Positions 7,525 through 17,387 of a DNA stretch of 64,000 nucleotides are shown piece by piece. This DNA is from UMGS1901 sp934122115. Lineage in GTDB: Bacteria > Bacillota > Clostridia > TANB77 > CAG-508. Under the pieces are notes generated by a model. The model was not told the origin of the DNA. It saw nothing but the letters and a program-made list of their open reading frames with translations, and did not search any database. Position 1 is the first letter of the stretch, and each line of letters starts with the position of its first letter. The stretch spans positions 1 through 64,000 of the forward strand of contig CAKOVU010000006.1 in NCBI GenBank assembly GCA_934122115.1. The letters run 5' to 3'. Made by a program: the position numbers and the translations under genes.

Positions 7525-8889
7525 ATGAGAAAAAGAAAATCCATAGGTAGTATACTTTCCAATATAATAATAATAGCCATGCTTATAATAGTGGTTATTG
7601 TATATAAAAAATATGATTATAATTATTATTCAAAAGGAATAGCAGAAGCTGGGAAGACATCATTTTTGAGAGATTCAAGCAATAAGTATAACGATAAAAA
7701 AAGTTATAAAATAGAAAATAAAGATTTTAATGATGCAATGTTTTATAGGGAGATTGAGGTAAAACAATTTACTCCCTATAAAGTAAGTTGCATGGTGAAA
7801 ACAGAAGATGTGGAACAATTTGAAAATGCACAATTAGCAGGTGTACAAATTGTACTAAAAAACACATCTGAGCATTCAAATGTAATTTCAGGTACAAATG
7901 ATTGGACAAAATTAGAATTTTATTTTAATTCAAAAAATAATTCAACTGTACAATTGGGCTTTAGGCTAGGTGGAAACGGGCTAAAAGCAAAAGGAACAGC
8001 TTGGATTGCAGATATTACCATGGAGGAAGGTTTTCAAGCAAAGAATTCAAATACTACATGGAATTTTGCATGTTTTTTGATAGATAATGTGAATGCAAAG
8101 TTAGACAATGGATATCAGGTTCAAGAAACTTTAACAAATACAGATATAGATAATATAAAAAATACAATGAGAAGATTTAAACAAACAGCCAATGAATTAT
8201 CTCAAAATAAAATGACTGTGGAATATGACATTATAGAGATAAAAGAGCCAATTACAACATTGTCGCATGATGATGAAAATGGTTTTTATATTAGTGAAAA
8301 CGATGTGTATAATCTTATACAAAAATATGTAAAGAAAAGCGAATATGACCATATATATGTATGCACAAAGCTACCAAATGAGCAAGATATGTCTAATGAA
8401 GAAAAAGTAAATTGGATAGGATTGGGCAATATGCAGTATTGTGGTAAAGGCTTTTCGGATATTAGAATTTTGCAAGAAGATAGCAGCTTTTATAGATTCT
8501 CCAATAAAAATACTTTTCCAGAAGAGGTTTTTATACATGAGTTTTTACACACATTAGAAAGAAATGCGGGAGAGTATGGCTATACAGTTCCAGCATTACA
8601 TGATAATGCAAAGTATGGCTATCAAGAAAATGCGATAGATGGATTAAGAATTTGGTATAAAGATTATATGAATGGTGAAATTAAGTTTAATGGAGAATTT
8701 ATAGGACTACCTGCAGAAATATTTGCATATAAACCAGTTCAACCAAGCAATTTTACTTATTCTAATAAGGTAGGCTATTTAGACGAACCACATGGAATAA
8801 TAGAGATTATAAAAAACCTAGTAGATAGAGTAAAGCTAATATTTAAGAAAACAGAAGAAGAGAAAACTATAGAAATAATTTCGCAATAA
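7525..8889 (+). CDS. Membrane-anchored HExxH protein with jelly-roll-like N-terminal domain
   Basis: The protein has 454 residues. One N-terminal transmembrane segment (about residues 9-27) precedes an outside-facing region. Residues 60-170 alternate beta strands and end in GTAWIADITMEEG, a pattern seen in carbohydrate-binding-type beta sandwiches. Near residue 338 the sequence VFIHEFLHTLERNAGEYG has the HExxH zinc-protease signature, with possible third ligands downstream. I do not recognise a named family; a cell-surface zinc peptidase or a binding protein is the best guess. It begins 25 bases after ileS and is followed at once by queA, so it is probably cotranscribed with them, although its function looks unrelated. 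Confidence 0.6.
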   Translation: MRKRKSIGSILSNIIIIAMLIIVVIVYKKYDYNYYSKGIAEAGKTSFLRDSSNKYNDKKSYKIENKDFNDAMFYREIEVKQFTPYKVSCMVKTEDVEQFENAQLAGVQIVLKNTSEHSNVISGTNDWTKLEFYFNSKNNSTVQLGFRLGGNGLKAKGTAWIADITMEEGFQAKNSNTTWNFACFLIDNVNAKLDNGYQVQETLTNTDIDNIKNTMRRFKQTANELSQNKMTVEYDIIEIKEPITTLSHDDENGFYISENDVYNLIQKYVKKSEYDHIYVCTKLPNEQDMSNEEKVNWIGLGNMQYCGKGFSDIRILQEDSSFYRFSNKNTFPEEVFIHEFLHTLERNAGEYGYTVPALHDNAKYGYQENAIDGLRIWYKDYMNGEIKFNGEFIGLPAEIFAYKPVQPSNFTYSNKVGYLDEPHGIIEIIKNLVDRVKLIFKKTEEEKTIEIISQ

Positions 8890-8899
8890 GGTGGAAAAA

Positions 8900-9922
8900 A
8901 TGAAAGTAACAGATTTTGATTATAATTTACCAGAAGAATTAATAGCTCAAGTGCCAATAAAAAATAGAGATGAATCTAGGTTAATGGTATTAGATAAAGA
9001 AACTGGTAGCATAGAACATAAACAATTTAGAGATATAATTGAGTACTTAAATCCAGGTGATTGCTTAGTTAGAAATAATACAAAAGTAATACCTGCCAGA
9101 TTATATGGAAAGAAAGAAACTGGAGCGAATGTAGAATTTGTGCTTCTTAAAAATTTTGAAGGCGATATTTGGGAGGCAATGGTAAGACCTGGAAATAAAT
9201 TGCATGAGGGTGCTAAAGTAATATTTGGAGATGGATTACTAAGAGCTGAAATACTATCAACATTGGAAGATGGAACTAGAAAAGTTAAATTTTATTATGA
9301 TGGAATATTTAATGAAATATTAGATAAGATTGGGCTAATGCCATTGCCACCATATATACATGAATCTCTTTCAGATAATGATAGATATCAAACAGTATAT
9401 GCAAAATATGAAGGTTCTGCAGCAGCACCTACAGCTGGATTACATTTTACACCAGAACTTTTAAAAAGAATTGAAGAAAAAGGTATAAAGATTGCTAATG
9501 TTACATTACATGTTGGTATTGGAACATTTAGACCAGTAAAAGAAGAAAATGTAGAAGAACATCACATGCACACAGAGCATTATTACATAAAGGAAGAAGA
9601 TGCAGAAAAAATAAATTCAGCAAAATCTTCTGGCCATAAAGTAATTGCCGTTGGAACAACATCATGCAGAACATTAGAAACTATTGCAGATGAAAAAGGT
9701 TTTGTAAAAGCTTGTGAGGGAGATACTGGAATATATATTTATCCAGGATACAAATTTAAATGTTTAGATGGATTAATAACAAATTTCCATTTACCACAAT
9801 CTACATTATTAATGCTAGTATCAGCATTAGCAGGAAGAGAGCATATTTTGAACGCATATAATGAAGCAGTAAAAGAAAAGTATAGATTCTTCTCTTTTGG
9901 AGATGCAATGTTTATAAAATAA
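8900..9922 (+). CDS. queA: S-adenosylmethionine:tRNA ribosyltransferase-isomerase
   Basis: This enzyme transfers the ribosyl part of SAM to 7-aminomethyl-7-deazaguanine in tRNA to form epoxyqueuosine. The protein starts MKVTDFDYNLPEELIAQ, the family N-terminus, and contains AAPTAGLHFT, HVGIGTFRPV and TNFHLPQSTLLMLVSA, all strongly conserved in QueA. The ATG at 8900 has an AAGGTGG site; the GTG at 8891 lies inside that site and is rejected. Its 340 residues match the family. The next gene, tgt, is the preceding enzyme of the same pathway and lies 21 bases away. Confidence 0.96.
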   Translation: MKVTDFDYNLPEELIAQVPIKNRDESRLMVLDKETGSIEHKQFRDIIEYLNPGDCLVRNNTKVIPARLYGKKETGANVEFVLLKNFEGDIWEAMVRPGNKLHEGAKVIFGDGLLRAEILSTLEDGTRKVKFYYDGIFNEILDKIGLMPLPPYIHESLSDNDRYQTVYAKYEGSAAAPTAGLHFTPELLKRIEEKGIKIANVTLHVGIGTFRPVKEENVEEHHMHTEHYYIKEEDAEKINSAKSSGHKVIAVGTTSCRTLETIADEKGFVKACEGDTGIYIYPGYKFKCLDGLITNFHLPQSTLLMLVSALAGREHILNAYNEAVKEKYRFFSFGDAMFIK

Positions 9923-9943
9923 TAGAAAGAAAGGAAAAATAAA

Positions 9944-11071
<1,128 letters not shown>

Positions 11072-11083
11072 GGGGGTTTTTAT

Positions 11084-12529
11084 ATGGATATGTTAGGAAG
11101 TAATGAACATGAATTTAATCGTGCAAAAAGTATGAAAGTAATTAAAATAATAGCTATAATAATAGCACTATTATTCTTAGTAACTGTAGGTATAATAGGA
11201 GCTATATACTATTTGCAAAGCTCTGAATTTAAAATGTATGTTGATGGTAGCAGAGTAAGCAAAGTACCTAGTGATTTAATTGTAACTAGCGATGGAAAAA
11301 CATACATATCTATAAATGATTTCGCACAATATGTGAAATATACTGTAAAAAAAGGAGCATATAAGCAATATTCAGAAGATATAACTAGTTGCTATGTAGA
11401 ATGCAATGAAGAAGTTGCTAATTATACAGCAAACTCTTCAACAATATATAAAAAAGTAAAAACAAGTGATGATTCTGAGTATGAATATTTTACTTTAGCA
11501 GATCCAGTAAAAATGATTAATAATAAGCTATATTCAACAATAGAAGGTTTATCAATTGGATGTAACTCAAGCATTACCTATGATGAAAAAGAAAATACTT
11601 TAAAAATTTATACTCTTTCATATTTAACACAATATTATAGCAATAGAGTGGATAATGCCGTAATTGCCTCAGAAAAAGTAGATTTTAATAATAAAAAGGC
11701 TATATTATATGGGTTAGTTGTAATTGCAGATGAAGATGGAAATTATGGAGTTGTTGATGTAAATGGAAATTCTGTAATAGGTGAAAAATATAAAGATATT
11801 GTATTTGCTGAAGGAGCCCAAGAATTTATAGTAACAACTGCAGAAGATAAAATTGGAATTATTGGTATAGATGGAACAACAAAGATAAGACCAGAATATG
11901 GCAAAATAAAAAAGATATATAACAACGAAGAATTATATTTAATAGTAAATAACAATAAATATGGAGTAATAACAAAGGCAGGAAAAACTGTTATTTTCCC
12001 AGAATATGATGCAATTGGAATTGATGAGAGCAAAATGGACGATAGCAATATAGAAAATAGTTATGTATTCTATGATAATTGCATACCTGTAAAAAAAGGT
12101 GATAAATGGGGATTAATGAGCATAACAGGGCAGAAAATAACAGATACAATATATGATTCTTTTGGATGTATAATAGGAACATCAAATAATAAGATAGGAA
12201 ATAATCTTCTATTAATTCCTGAATATGAAGCAATAGTTGTTCAAAAGGATAAATACTATGGTTTAATTAATTCGTCTGGAAGAGAATTAATTCCTGCAGG
12301 TGTTACAGATATGTATTCAGTTACATCCGAAGGAAAAAATGTTTATTATTTAACATATTTGGGTGAAACTATGAATGTAATAGATTATTTGCAAAATGAA
12401 TTAAAAATACCACCAGTAAACAGAAATACTGATACTACAACAAATACAATTACAAATACTATATCTACAAATGTGGAAAATACAGCAAATACTATTGAAG
12501 CAGTACCTACAAATAATCAGGTACAATAA
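11084..12529 (+). CDS. Membrane-anchored WG-repeat-like protein
   Basis: The protein has 481 residues. A single transmembrane helix at about 19-46 follows a short cytoplasmic tail, so the bulk faces outside. Residues 50-95 (MYVDGSRVSKVPSD to YISINDFAQYV) resemble the copper-amine-oxidase-N-like domain of Firmicute surface proteins. From about 200 there are repeats of the WG type (GNYGVVDVNGNSVIGEKY, KIGIIGIDGTTKIRPEY, KYGVITKAGKTVIFPEY, KWGLMSITGQKI, YYGLINSSGRELIP), predicted to form a beta propeller or solenoid. The tail is Thr/Asn-rich. Ligand unknown. A GGGGGT site lies 8 bases upstream, and only 12 bases separate it from tgt. Confidence 0.7.
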   Translation: MDMLGSNEHEFNRAKSMKVIKIIAIIIALLFLVTVGIIGAIYYLQSSEFKMYVDGSRVSKVPSDLIVTSDGKTYISINDFAQYVKYTVKKGAYKQYSEDITSCYVECNEEVANYTANSSTIYKKVKTSDDSEYEYFTLADPVKMINNKLYSTIEGLSIGCNSSITYDEKENTLKIYTLSYLTQYYSNRVDNAVIASEKVDFNNKKAILYGLVVIADEDGNYGVVDVNGNSVIGEKYKDIVFAEGAQEFIVTTAEDKIGIIGIDGTTKIRPEYGKIKKIYNNEELYLIVNNNKYGVITKAGKTVIFPEYDAIGIDESKMDDSNIENSYVFYDNCIPVKKGDKWGLMSITGQKITDTIYDSFGCIIGTSNNKIGNNLLLIPEYEAIVVQKDKYYGLINSSGRELIPAGVTDMYSVTSEGKNVYYLTYLGETMNVIDYLQNELKIPPVNRNTDTTTNTITNTISTNVENTANTIEAVPTNNQVQ

Positions 12530-12540
12530 AGGAGAATCTT

Positions 12541-12804
12541 ATGGAGTACTATATAAAATTAGGAATAACACTGATTATTATTTTATTAATATTTTGGATG
12601 GCAGATAGCCAAAGGAAGAACCAAAATAAAAAAATAAAACAGATGCAAGACGATATAAAAGTAGATGACAAGATAATTACTTATTCAGGAATAAGTGGCA
12701 AAGTAGTAAGAATAGAAGATGAACGAGTAATAATACAATTAAATCCTAGTAATGTAGAAGTTGCAATTGAAAAATGGGCAATAGCAGGAATAGATGAAAA
12801 ATAA
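12541..12804 (+). CDS. yajC: Preprotein translocase subunit YajC
   Basis: The protein has 87 residues: one N-terminal membrane helix followed by a small basic cytoplasmic domain with KVDDKIITYSGISGKVVRIED, the YajC core. It associates with SecDF. The usual WFFxxRPQ(R/K)K pattern appears as FWMADSQRKNQNKK. AAAGGAGAA precedes the ATG. Its place between tgt and secD is the classic arrangement. Confidence 0.9.
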   Translation: MEYYIKLGITLIIILLIFWMADSQRKNQNKKIKQMQDDIKVDDKIITYSGISGKVVRIEDERVIIQLNPSNVEVAIEKWAIAGIDEK

Positions 12805-12814
12805 AACATAAATT

Positions 12815-12858
12815 AAAACCTCTGATAATATATTTTAGTATATTATTAGAGGTTTTTT
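12815..12858 (+). terminator. Strong terminator after yajC
   Basis: About 16 base pairs (AACCTCTGATAATATA with TATATTATTAGAGGTT, one G-U) and a six-base loop are followed by TTTTTT. The ribosome binding site of the next gene (AGGAGG at 12859) starts right after it, so the hairpin may attenuate the distal genes rather than stop all transcription. Confidence 0.85.
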
Positions 12859-12869
12859 AGGAGGTATAA

Positions 12870-13277
12870 ATGAATTTGAAAAAACAAAGTGCTACAAAAG
12901 ATAAAATAAAAGAAGATAGCAACATAGTAACACTATTAAAGGGGAGCATAATAGCAGTAATAATTACTATGATAGGGCTTTTTATATTATCACTTGTTCT
13001 AACATATACATCTGTAAGTGAAAAGGTTAGTACGCCTGTAATAATGGCGATAATGGGAATAAGCATATTAATTGGAAGCATAATAAGTTCTAGAAAAGTA
13101 AGCAAAAACGGAATGATTAATGGAGGATTAGTTGGTATTATTTATATACTATCAATCTTTTTATTATCAAGCATATGTGGAAATGGATTTGGAATGAATA
13201 TGTATACCATTATAACAATGGTAATTGCTACTATGGCAGGGATAATAGGTGGAGTAATTGGAATTAATATTAAATAA
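12870..13277 (+). CDS. TIGR04086-type four-helix membrane protein
   Basis: The protein has 135 residues. Four hydrophobic helices (about 24-50, 56-72, 82-100, 108-132) are rich in Gly, with GMINGGLVGIIYILS and MAGIIGGVIGINIK. This is the pattern of the small TIGR04086 membrane family of Clostridia, typically found next to yajC. Function unknown. A perfect AGGAGG lies 5 bases before the ATG. Confidence 0.75.
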   Translation: MNLKKQSATKDKIKEDSNIVTLLKGSIIAVIITMIGLFILSLVLTYTSVSEKVSTPVIMAIMGISILIGSIISSRKVSKNGMINGGLVGIIYILSIFLLSSICGNGFGMNMYTIITMVIATMAGIIGGVIGINIK

Positions 13278-13295
13278 TTTTTTATAGTAAAATGG

Positions 13296-13324
13296 TTGAT
13301 ATTTTTTTATTTTTGGGGTAAAAT
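13296..13324 (+). promoter_or_regulatory. Promoter for the HD-secD-secF unit
   Basis: TTGATA (13296-13301) and TAAAAT (13319-13324) have a 17-base spacer and lie just upstream of the HD-domain gene. Confidence 0.65.
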
Positions 13325-13345
13325 CTAACAGTATGGAGGAAAAGT

Positions 13346-14005
13346 ATGGTTACATTTGAAGATGTTAAAAATAGTGAGGAAATAAATTCTTTAATATTAA
13401 ACTCACAAAAACAATTAAACGCTTTGGGGTATACAGAGCATTCTCTAAGGCACATTACAATTGTATCAAATAGAGCAGCTGAAGTTTTATCAAAATTAAA
13501 CTACGATCCACACACAATAGAATTAGCAAGAATTGCAGGATATATGCACGATATAGGAAATGCAGTAAACAGAACAGATCACGCGCATTCAGGGGCTATT
13601 CTTTCTTATGAAATATTAAAAAGCATGGGAATGAATATAGAAGATAGAACTCAAATAATGATGGCTATTGGAAACCATGATGAGGCAACTGGAACAGCAG
13701 TAAGTGATATATCTGCAGCATTAATCTTAGCTGATAAATCAGATGTTCACAGAGATAGGGTTGTTAACCAAAATCCACCTACATTTGATAAACATGATAA
13801 AGTAAATTATGCTGTTACGAAAGCAGAATTTGAGTTAAATCCAGAAGAAAGAAAAGTAATATTAAGCTTAACTATTGATAGGGAAATATGCCCAGTGCTA
13901 GATTATTTTGAAATATTTATGGATAGAACAATGATGAGCAAGTATGCAGCTAAATATTTAAATTTATGGTATGAATTAATAATAAATGGAACAAGATTGT
14001 TGTAA
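13346..14005 (+). CDS. HD-domain phosphohydrolase
   Basis: The protein has 219 residues. The metal-binding HD motif is in AGYMHDIGNAVNRTDHAHSG, with the first histidine in HSLRHI and a later IGNHDEATG and LADKSDVHRDRV. These are the H...HD...D ligands of HD hydrolases acting on nucleotides or phosphoesters. Substrate unknown. A GGAGGAAAAG site gives the ATG. It shares a transcription unit with secD, 17 bases downstream, as is common in Clostridia. Confidence 0.85.
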   Translation: MVTFEDVKNSEEINSLILNSQKQLNALGYTEHSLRHITIVSNRAAEVLSKLNYDPHTIELARIAGYMHDIGNAVNRTDHAHSGAILSYEILKSMGMNIEDRTQIMMAIGNHDEATGTAVSDISAALILADKSDVHRDRVVNQNPPTFDKHDKVNYAVTKAEFELNPEERKVILSLTIDREICPVLDYFEIFMDRTMMSKYAAKYLNLWYELIINGTRLL

Positions 14006-14022
14006 TTTTAGGAGGAATTAAA

Positions 14023-15312
14023 GTGAAAAAGCAAGAAAAAGCAAAAGTAAGAAAAACAAAACCACTTATAATATTAGCATATGTAATTGTAATATTATTA
14101 ATATCTTTGGTATCTTTTGGTGGAATATATGTAAAAGATAAAAACAAGATGACCAATGTATTAAGAGATTATATTTTGGGTACTGATTTAGGAGCTTCAA
14201 GAAATATTGTAATTAAAGTGGACGAAGAAAATAAGGAACTACTTACTGAAGAAAATTATGCAAAAGCAAGAGATATTGTAGTAAGCAGGCTTAAATATAT
14301 GAAGTTAGACTATTATGAAATGAAATTTGATGAGTCTACGGGAACAATATATATGGATGTACCAGAAAACAGCAGAGCAGATTATGCAGCACAGTATAGT
14401 GTAACAAAAGGTGAGTTTAAAATAGAGGATAATGATACAGGAGAGTTATTATTATCTAAGGCTGATGTAAAAGAAGCGAAAGTACAATATCAAACAACTG
14501 AAAGCGGCACTACAGTAGTGCTTAATATAGAATTTAATAAAGATGGTGCAGAAAAACTAAGAAATATATCAAATACGTATGTTAAATCAACAGATAGCGA
14601 AGGAAATGATACAACTAAAAAAATAAAAATGTCATTAGATGATACAACTATAATGACAACATATTTTGCCCAAGAGATGACTGATGGGCAAATGCAGGTA
14701 TCTTTGGGTACAAGCAGTGATTCGGAGCAAATTCAAAACCGTATAACTCAAGCAACAAATATTGCAGTATTTTTAAATACAGATACAATGCCATTAACAT
14801 ATAAAATAGACGTAAATAAATCAGTATATTCAAGCCTTACAGATAATGTACTAAAGATAGCAATAATTGTTTCAATTGTGATTTTTGCATTATTATTAAT
14901 TTATATGATTATAAAATACAAGAAAGAAGCTTTGTTAGCTGTGGCTACAAATATTGGATTTGTAGCAATATTGCTATTAATTATTAGATATACAAATGTA
15001 GATATAACTTTAACAGGACTAATTACTATACCAATATCTGTAATAATTCAATATGTATTTTTAATGAACATATTGAAAGTAAAAACAGAAAAAATAGATA
15101 ATGATAGCAAAATAAAAAGAGTAAAAGAAACAATAAGAAGTGGAATAGAAAAATTGATACCAGTAGCTGTAATTGCAGTAGTATTTGCTTTAACAAAATG
15201 GGAAACAGTTTATAGTGCTGGAATGCTATTGTTCTGGGAAATTGCTGTATTAATATTATATAATTTATCAACATTGAAAATTATGTTTTTAAAAAATGAA
15301 CAATCTAAATAA
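14023..15312 (+). CDS. secD: Protein translocase subunit SecD
   Basis: The protein has 429 residues. One N-terminal helix (about 14-36) is followed by a large extracellular region: the P1 base (YAKARDIVVSRLKYM and YMDVPENSRAD) and the head region with FNKDGAEKLRNI and the NIAVFLNTD stretch. Five C-terminal helices begin near residue 285. With SecF it uses the proton gradient to pull exported proteins across the membrane. The GTG start follows AGGAGG. The usual DLxGG motif near the N-terminus is degenerate (LGTDLGASRNIV), so this is a divergent SecD. Confidence 0.85.
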   Translation: MKKQEKAKVRKTKPLIILAYVIVILLISLVSFGGIYVKDKNKMTNVLRDYILGTDLGASRNIVIKVDEENKELLTEENYAKARDIVVSRLKYMKLDYYEMKFDESTGTIYMDVPENSRADYAAQYSVTKGEFKIEDNDTGELLLSKADVKEAKVQYQTTESGTTVVLNIEFNKDGAEKLRNISNTYVKSTDSEGNDTTKKIKMSLDDTTIMTTYFAQEMTDGQMQVSLGTSSDSEQIQNRITQATNIAVFLNTDTMPLTYKIDVNKSVYSSLTDNVLKIAIIVSIVIFALLLIYMIIKYKKEALLAVATNIGFVAILLLIIRYTNVDITLTGLITIPISVIIQYVFLMNILKVKTEKIDNDSKIKRVKETIRSGIEKLIPVAVIAVVFALTKWETVYSAGMLLFWEIAVLILYNLSTLKIMFLKNEQSK

Positions 15313-15338
15313 TCATAAAGATAGAAAGGAATAATTAA

Positions 15339-15977
15339 ATGAAAAAGATAGCACAAATAATATTAATATGTTTAGTACTTGCTGGTATTATAGTTATAGC
15401 TACATTAGGATTTAATGTAGGTGTAAGATATGGCGAAAATACACAAATAAATATAAATATTGGAAAAGAATTTGATTCAAAAGATATAAAAAACATAGCT
15501 AAAGAAGTATTTGGAAACCAAAGTGTAATTGTAGAATATGTAGAGATTTATAAAGATGTTGTCCAGATTACTGTAAAAGATGCAACAGATGAGCAAATTG
15601 AAGAATTAAATAATAAAATTAATGAAAAGTACGAATTATCTAATGACTTGTCGAATCCTGATGATGTATTGGTGGCAAGAAATGCCAATACAAGATTGCG
15701 TGATTTGGTAATGCCTTACATATTACCAATTTCAATTTCAGCTGCTATCATAGTAATATATGAAGTAATAAGATTTAGAAAACTTGGAGTATGGAAAGTT
15801 TTGTATGGGGCTGTGTTAGCGATAATTGCTCCACAAGCAGTTTTATTTAGTATATATGCTATTGCAAGAATCCCAGTAAATAGATTAACAGCTGCAATCT
15901 CTATTGCATTATATATGTTATCAGTTTTTAAAGGAATAGAAATTTTTCTAGAGCAGAAACAAGAAAAAAATGCATAA
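15339..15977 (+). CDS. secF: Shortened SecF-like protein
   Basis: The protein has 212 residues, against about 300 for ordinary SecF. One N-terminal helix (5-26) is followed by a ferredoxin-like extracellular domain (INIGKEFDSKDIKNIAKEVFG, VQITVKDATDEQIEELNNKINEKY) and only about three further helices (128-150, 155-175, 180-200). The position 26 bases after secD and the topology support SecF. Conserved SecF motifs are weak, and two helices appear to be missing. The ATG follows AGAAAGGAA. Confidence 0.65.
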   Translation: MKKIAQIILICLVLAGIIVIATLGFNVGVRYGENTQININIGKEFDSKDIKNIAKEVFGNQSVIVEYVEIYKDVVQITVKDATDEQIEELNNKINEKYELSNDLSNPDDVLVARNANTRLRDLVMPYILPISISAAIIVIYEVIRFRKLGVWKVLYGAVLAIIAPQAVLFSIYAIARIPVNRLTAAISIALYMLSVFKGIEIFLEQKQEKNA

Positions 15978-16002
15978 ATTTAAAAAATAATGTCAAAAAA
16001 TA

Positions 16003-16042
16003 ATTGCTATTAATATAATATATTAGTAGCAGTTATTTTTTT
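16003..16042 (+). terminator. Terminator after secF
   Basis: About 13 base pairs with G-U pairs (16003-16016 with 16020-16033) precede a T-rich run to 16042. Confidence 0.7.
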
Positions 16043-16058
16043 GAGAGGAATGAGAAAT

Positions 16059-16388
16059 ATGAATTATAGAATTAAGAATTGGTACTATAGATACAGAAAT
16101 GCTTTTTTCAGAAATGATGCATCAATAAGCTATGAAGAGGCTACAGAATTATTAGATAGAGGGCAAGCAGTTATAATAGATGTACGAACACAAGAAGAAT
16201 ACGAACAAAACCATGTTCAAGGAGCAATTAATATACCAGTAAATGAGATAGCATATAAAATAGAAAGAGTAGAACCAGATAAAAATAAAATAATAATAGT
16301 TTATTGTAAAACTGGAAAAAGAAGTAGAATGGCAAAAAAATTGCTGTTGGAAGAAGGGTACACAAATATTTATATATTGTACCTTTAA
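16059..16388 (+). CDS. Rhodanese-domain protein
   Basis: The protein has 109 residues. A basic aromatic N-terminal segment is followed by one rhodanese domain: VIIDVRTQEEYEQNHVQGAINIP and the active-site loop YCKTGKRSRMAKKLL, whose cysteine would carry a persulfide. It ends soon after the domain. An upstream TTG at 16041 is open in frame but lies in the terminator T-run; ATG 16059 has GAGAGGAA 8 bases before it and is preferred. It is probably a cytoplasmic sulfurtransferase; the substrate is unknown. Confidence 0.85.
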   Translation: MNYRIKNWYYRYRNAFFRNDASISYEEATELLDRGQAVIIDVRTQEEYEQNHVQGAINIPVNEIAYKIERVEPDKNKIIIVYCKTGKRSRMAKKLLLEEGYTNIYILYL

Positions 16389-16391
16389 AAA

Positions 16392-16438
16392 ATAGAAATT
16401 TGTGCCTTCATAGTAATGATTGTGCAAATTTCTATTTT
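16392..16438 (+). terminator. Bidirectional terminator between rhodanese gene and ytxC
   Basis: The 11-bp stem ATAGAAATTTG / CAAATTTCTAT encloses a 22-base loop, with TTT after it and AAAAA before it. It overlaps the 3' end of the convergent ytxC-like gene. Confidence 0.65.
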
Positions 16439-17271
16439 GCATTATTTAGTAATTTGTAAGTTTTGCATATGTTGCAATTCGTACAAATTTCTACATTATC
16501 TTCGTATATTAATTTTAGTGTGTCAATAAATTCGTCAGAAGAGCTTATTAGGTGAATTATAATTTTGCTTGGCAACAGAGATAGAATTGTGTTTAAAGCA
16601 TAATCATTAGAAGAAAAAGAAATATCTGATAAATAGCTCATATTTAATGAGTTTTTTGATATTGAAATTATTTGCTTTTCCTTATCTAATAATATAGATT
16701 CACCATTAATGTATATCAAGTGAAGTAGATCACTTTGTGCAGGCTTAGAATTGATATATAGTTTTAACAAGTTTATAAAATCAAAATATTCTCTATCAAT
16801 TATGAATTGATTAACAGCAGTATCAACGCAAGAATCGATATAGTCTAAATATTTTGAAACTCTAAATCTTACAAAACCGTCTAATATCATAGATTTGTTT
16901 TCTGTGATATATTTTAAAATTTCAGTCCACAAGCAAAGGTTTCTATCTGAGTAATTACTATTGTTCAATAACTGCAAGCAATTTGCCTCTATTAGCTCTA
17001 TATCTGGAAAATCAAAATAAAAATAATTTGAAAATATAATTTGCTTAATTATATTTGGTTCATAGAACTTGATAATGCAATCACACAATATGTTTGAAAT
17101 TTCATTATTAAATTCTGAAATATTTTTCCCTTTATAGTGAATAATAAGATTAGTATATTTAGAAAAATTTTTCTTAGCAATAAATACATCATCCAAATTA
17201 ATAGACGACATATTTTTTAATAAATAATTTATTATATTTTTATTATTATTTTTAATACACAAAGAAGCCAT
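16432..17271 (-). CDS. ytxC: YtxC-like putative sporulation protein
   Basis: The protein has 279 residues. The segment MILDGFVRFRVSKYLDYIDSCVDTAVNQF matches the conserved core of the YtxC family (pattern EGFIxFRLKxY...VDxAVxxF), followed by a LLKLYINSKP-type stretch and a histidine-containing HLIYI. YtxC is reported as a sporulation-associated cytoplasmic protein of unknown role. The ATG at 17271 is 11 bases from a GGGGGA site. The C-terminal CTNCNICKTYK could bind metal. It stands alone, convergent to the rhodanese gene. Confidence 0.75.
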   Translation of the reverse strand: MASLCIKNNNKNIINYLLKNMSSINLDDVFIAKKNFSKYTNLIIHYKGKNISEFNNEISNILCDCIIKFYEPNIIKQIIFSNYFYFDFPDIELIEANCLQLLNNSNYSDRNLCLWTEILKYITENKSMILDGFVRFRVSKYLDYIDSCVDTAVNQFIIDREYFDFINLLKLYINSKPAQSDLLHLIYINGESILLDKEKQIISISKNSLNMSYLSDISFSSNDYALNTILSLLPSKIIIHLISSSDEFIDTLKLIYEDNVEICTNCNICKTYKLLNNAK

Positions 17272-17360
17272 AAAAATATAAATCCCCCTGTATTTATTAT
17301 CTGCAAAAAAGTATTAGATATACATATATTATTCATTAAAAATATAAAGTGTTAAAAACA

Positions 17361-17387
17361 AAATAAAGGCCTGAATAGCCTTTATTT
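17361..17387 (-). terminator. Terminator of the GH57/DUF4912 unit
   Basis: A perfect 10-bp stem (AAATAAAGGC / GCCTTTATTT) overlaps the GH57 stop; on the minus strand it is followed by TTTTG and TTTTT. Confidence 0.75.
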
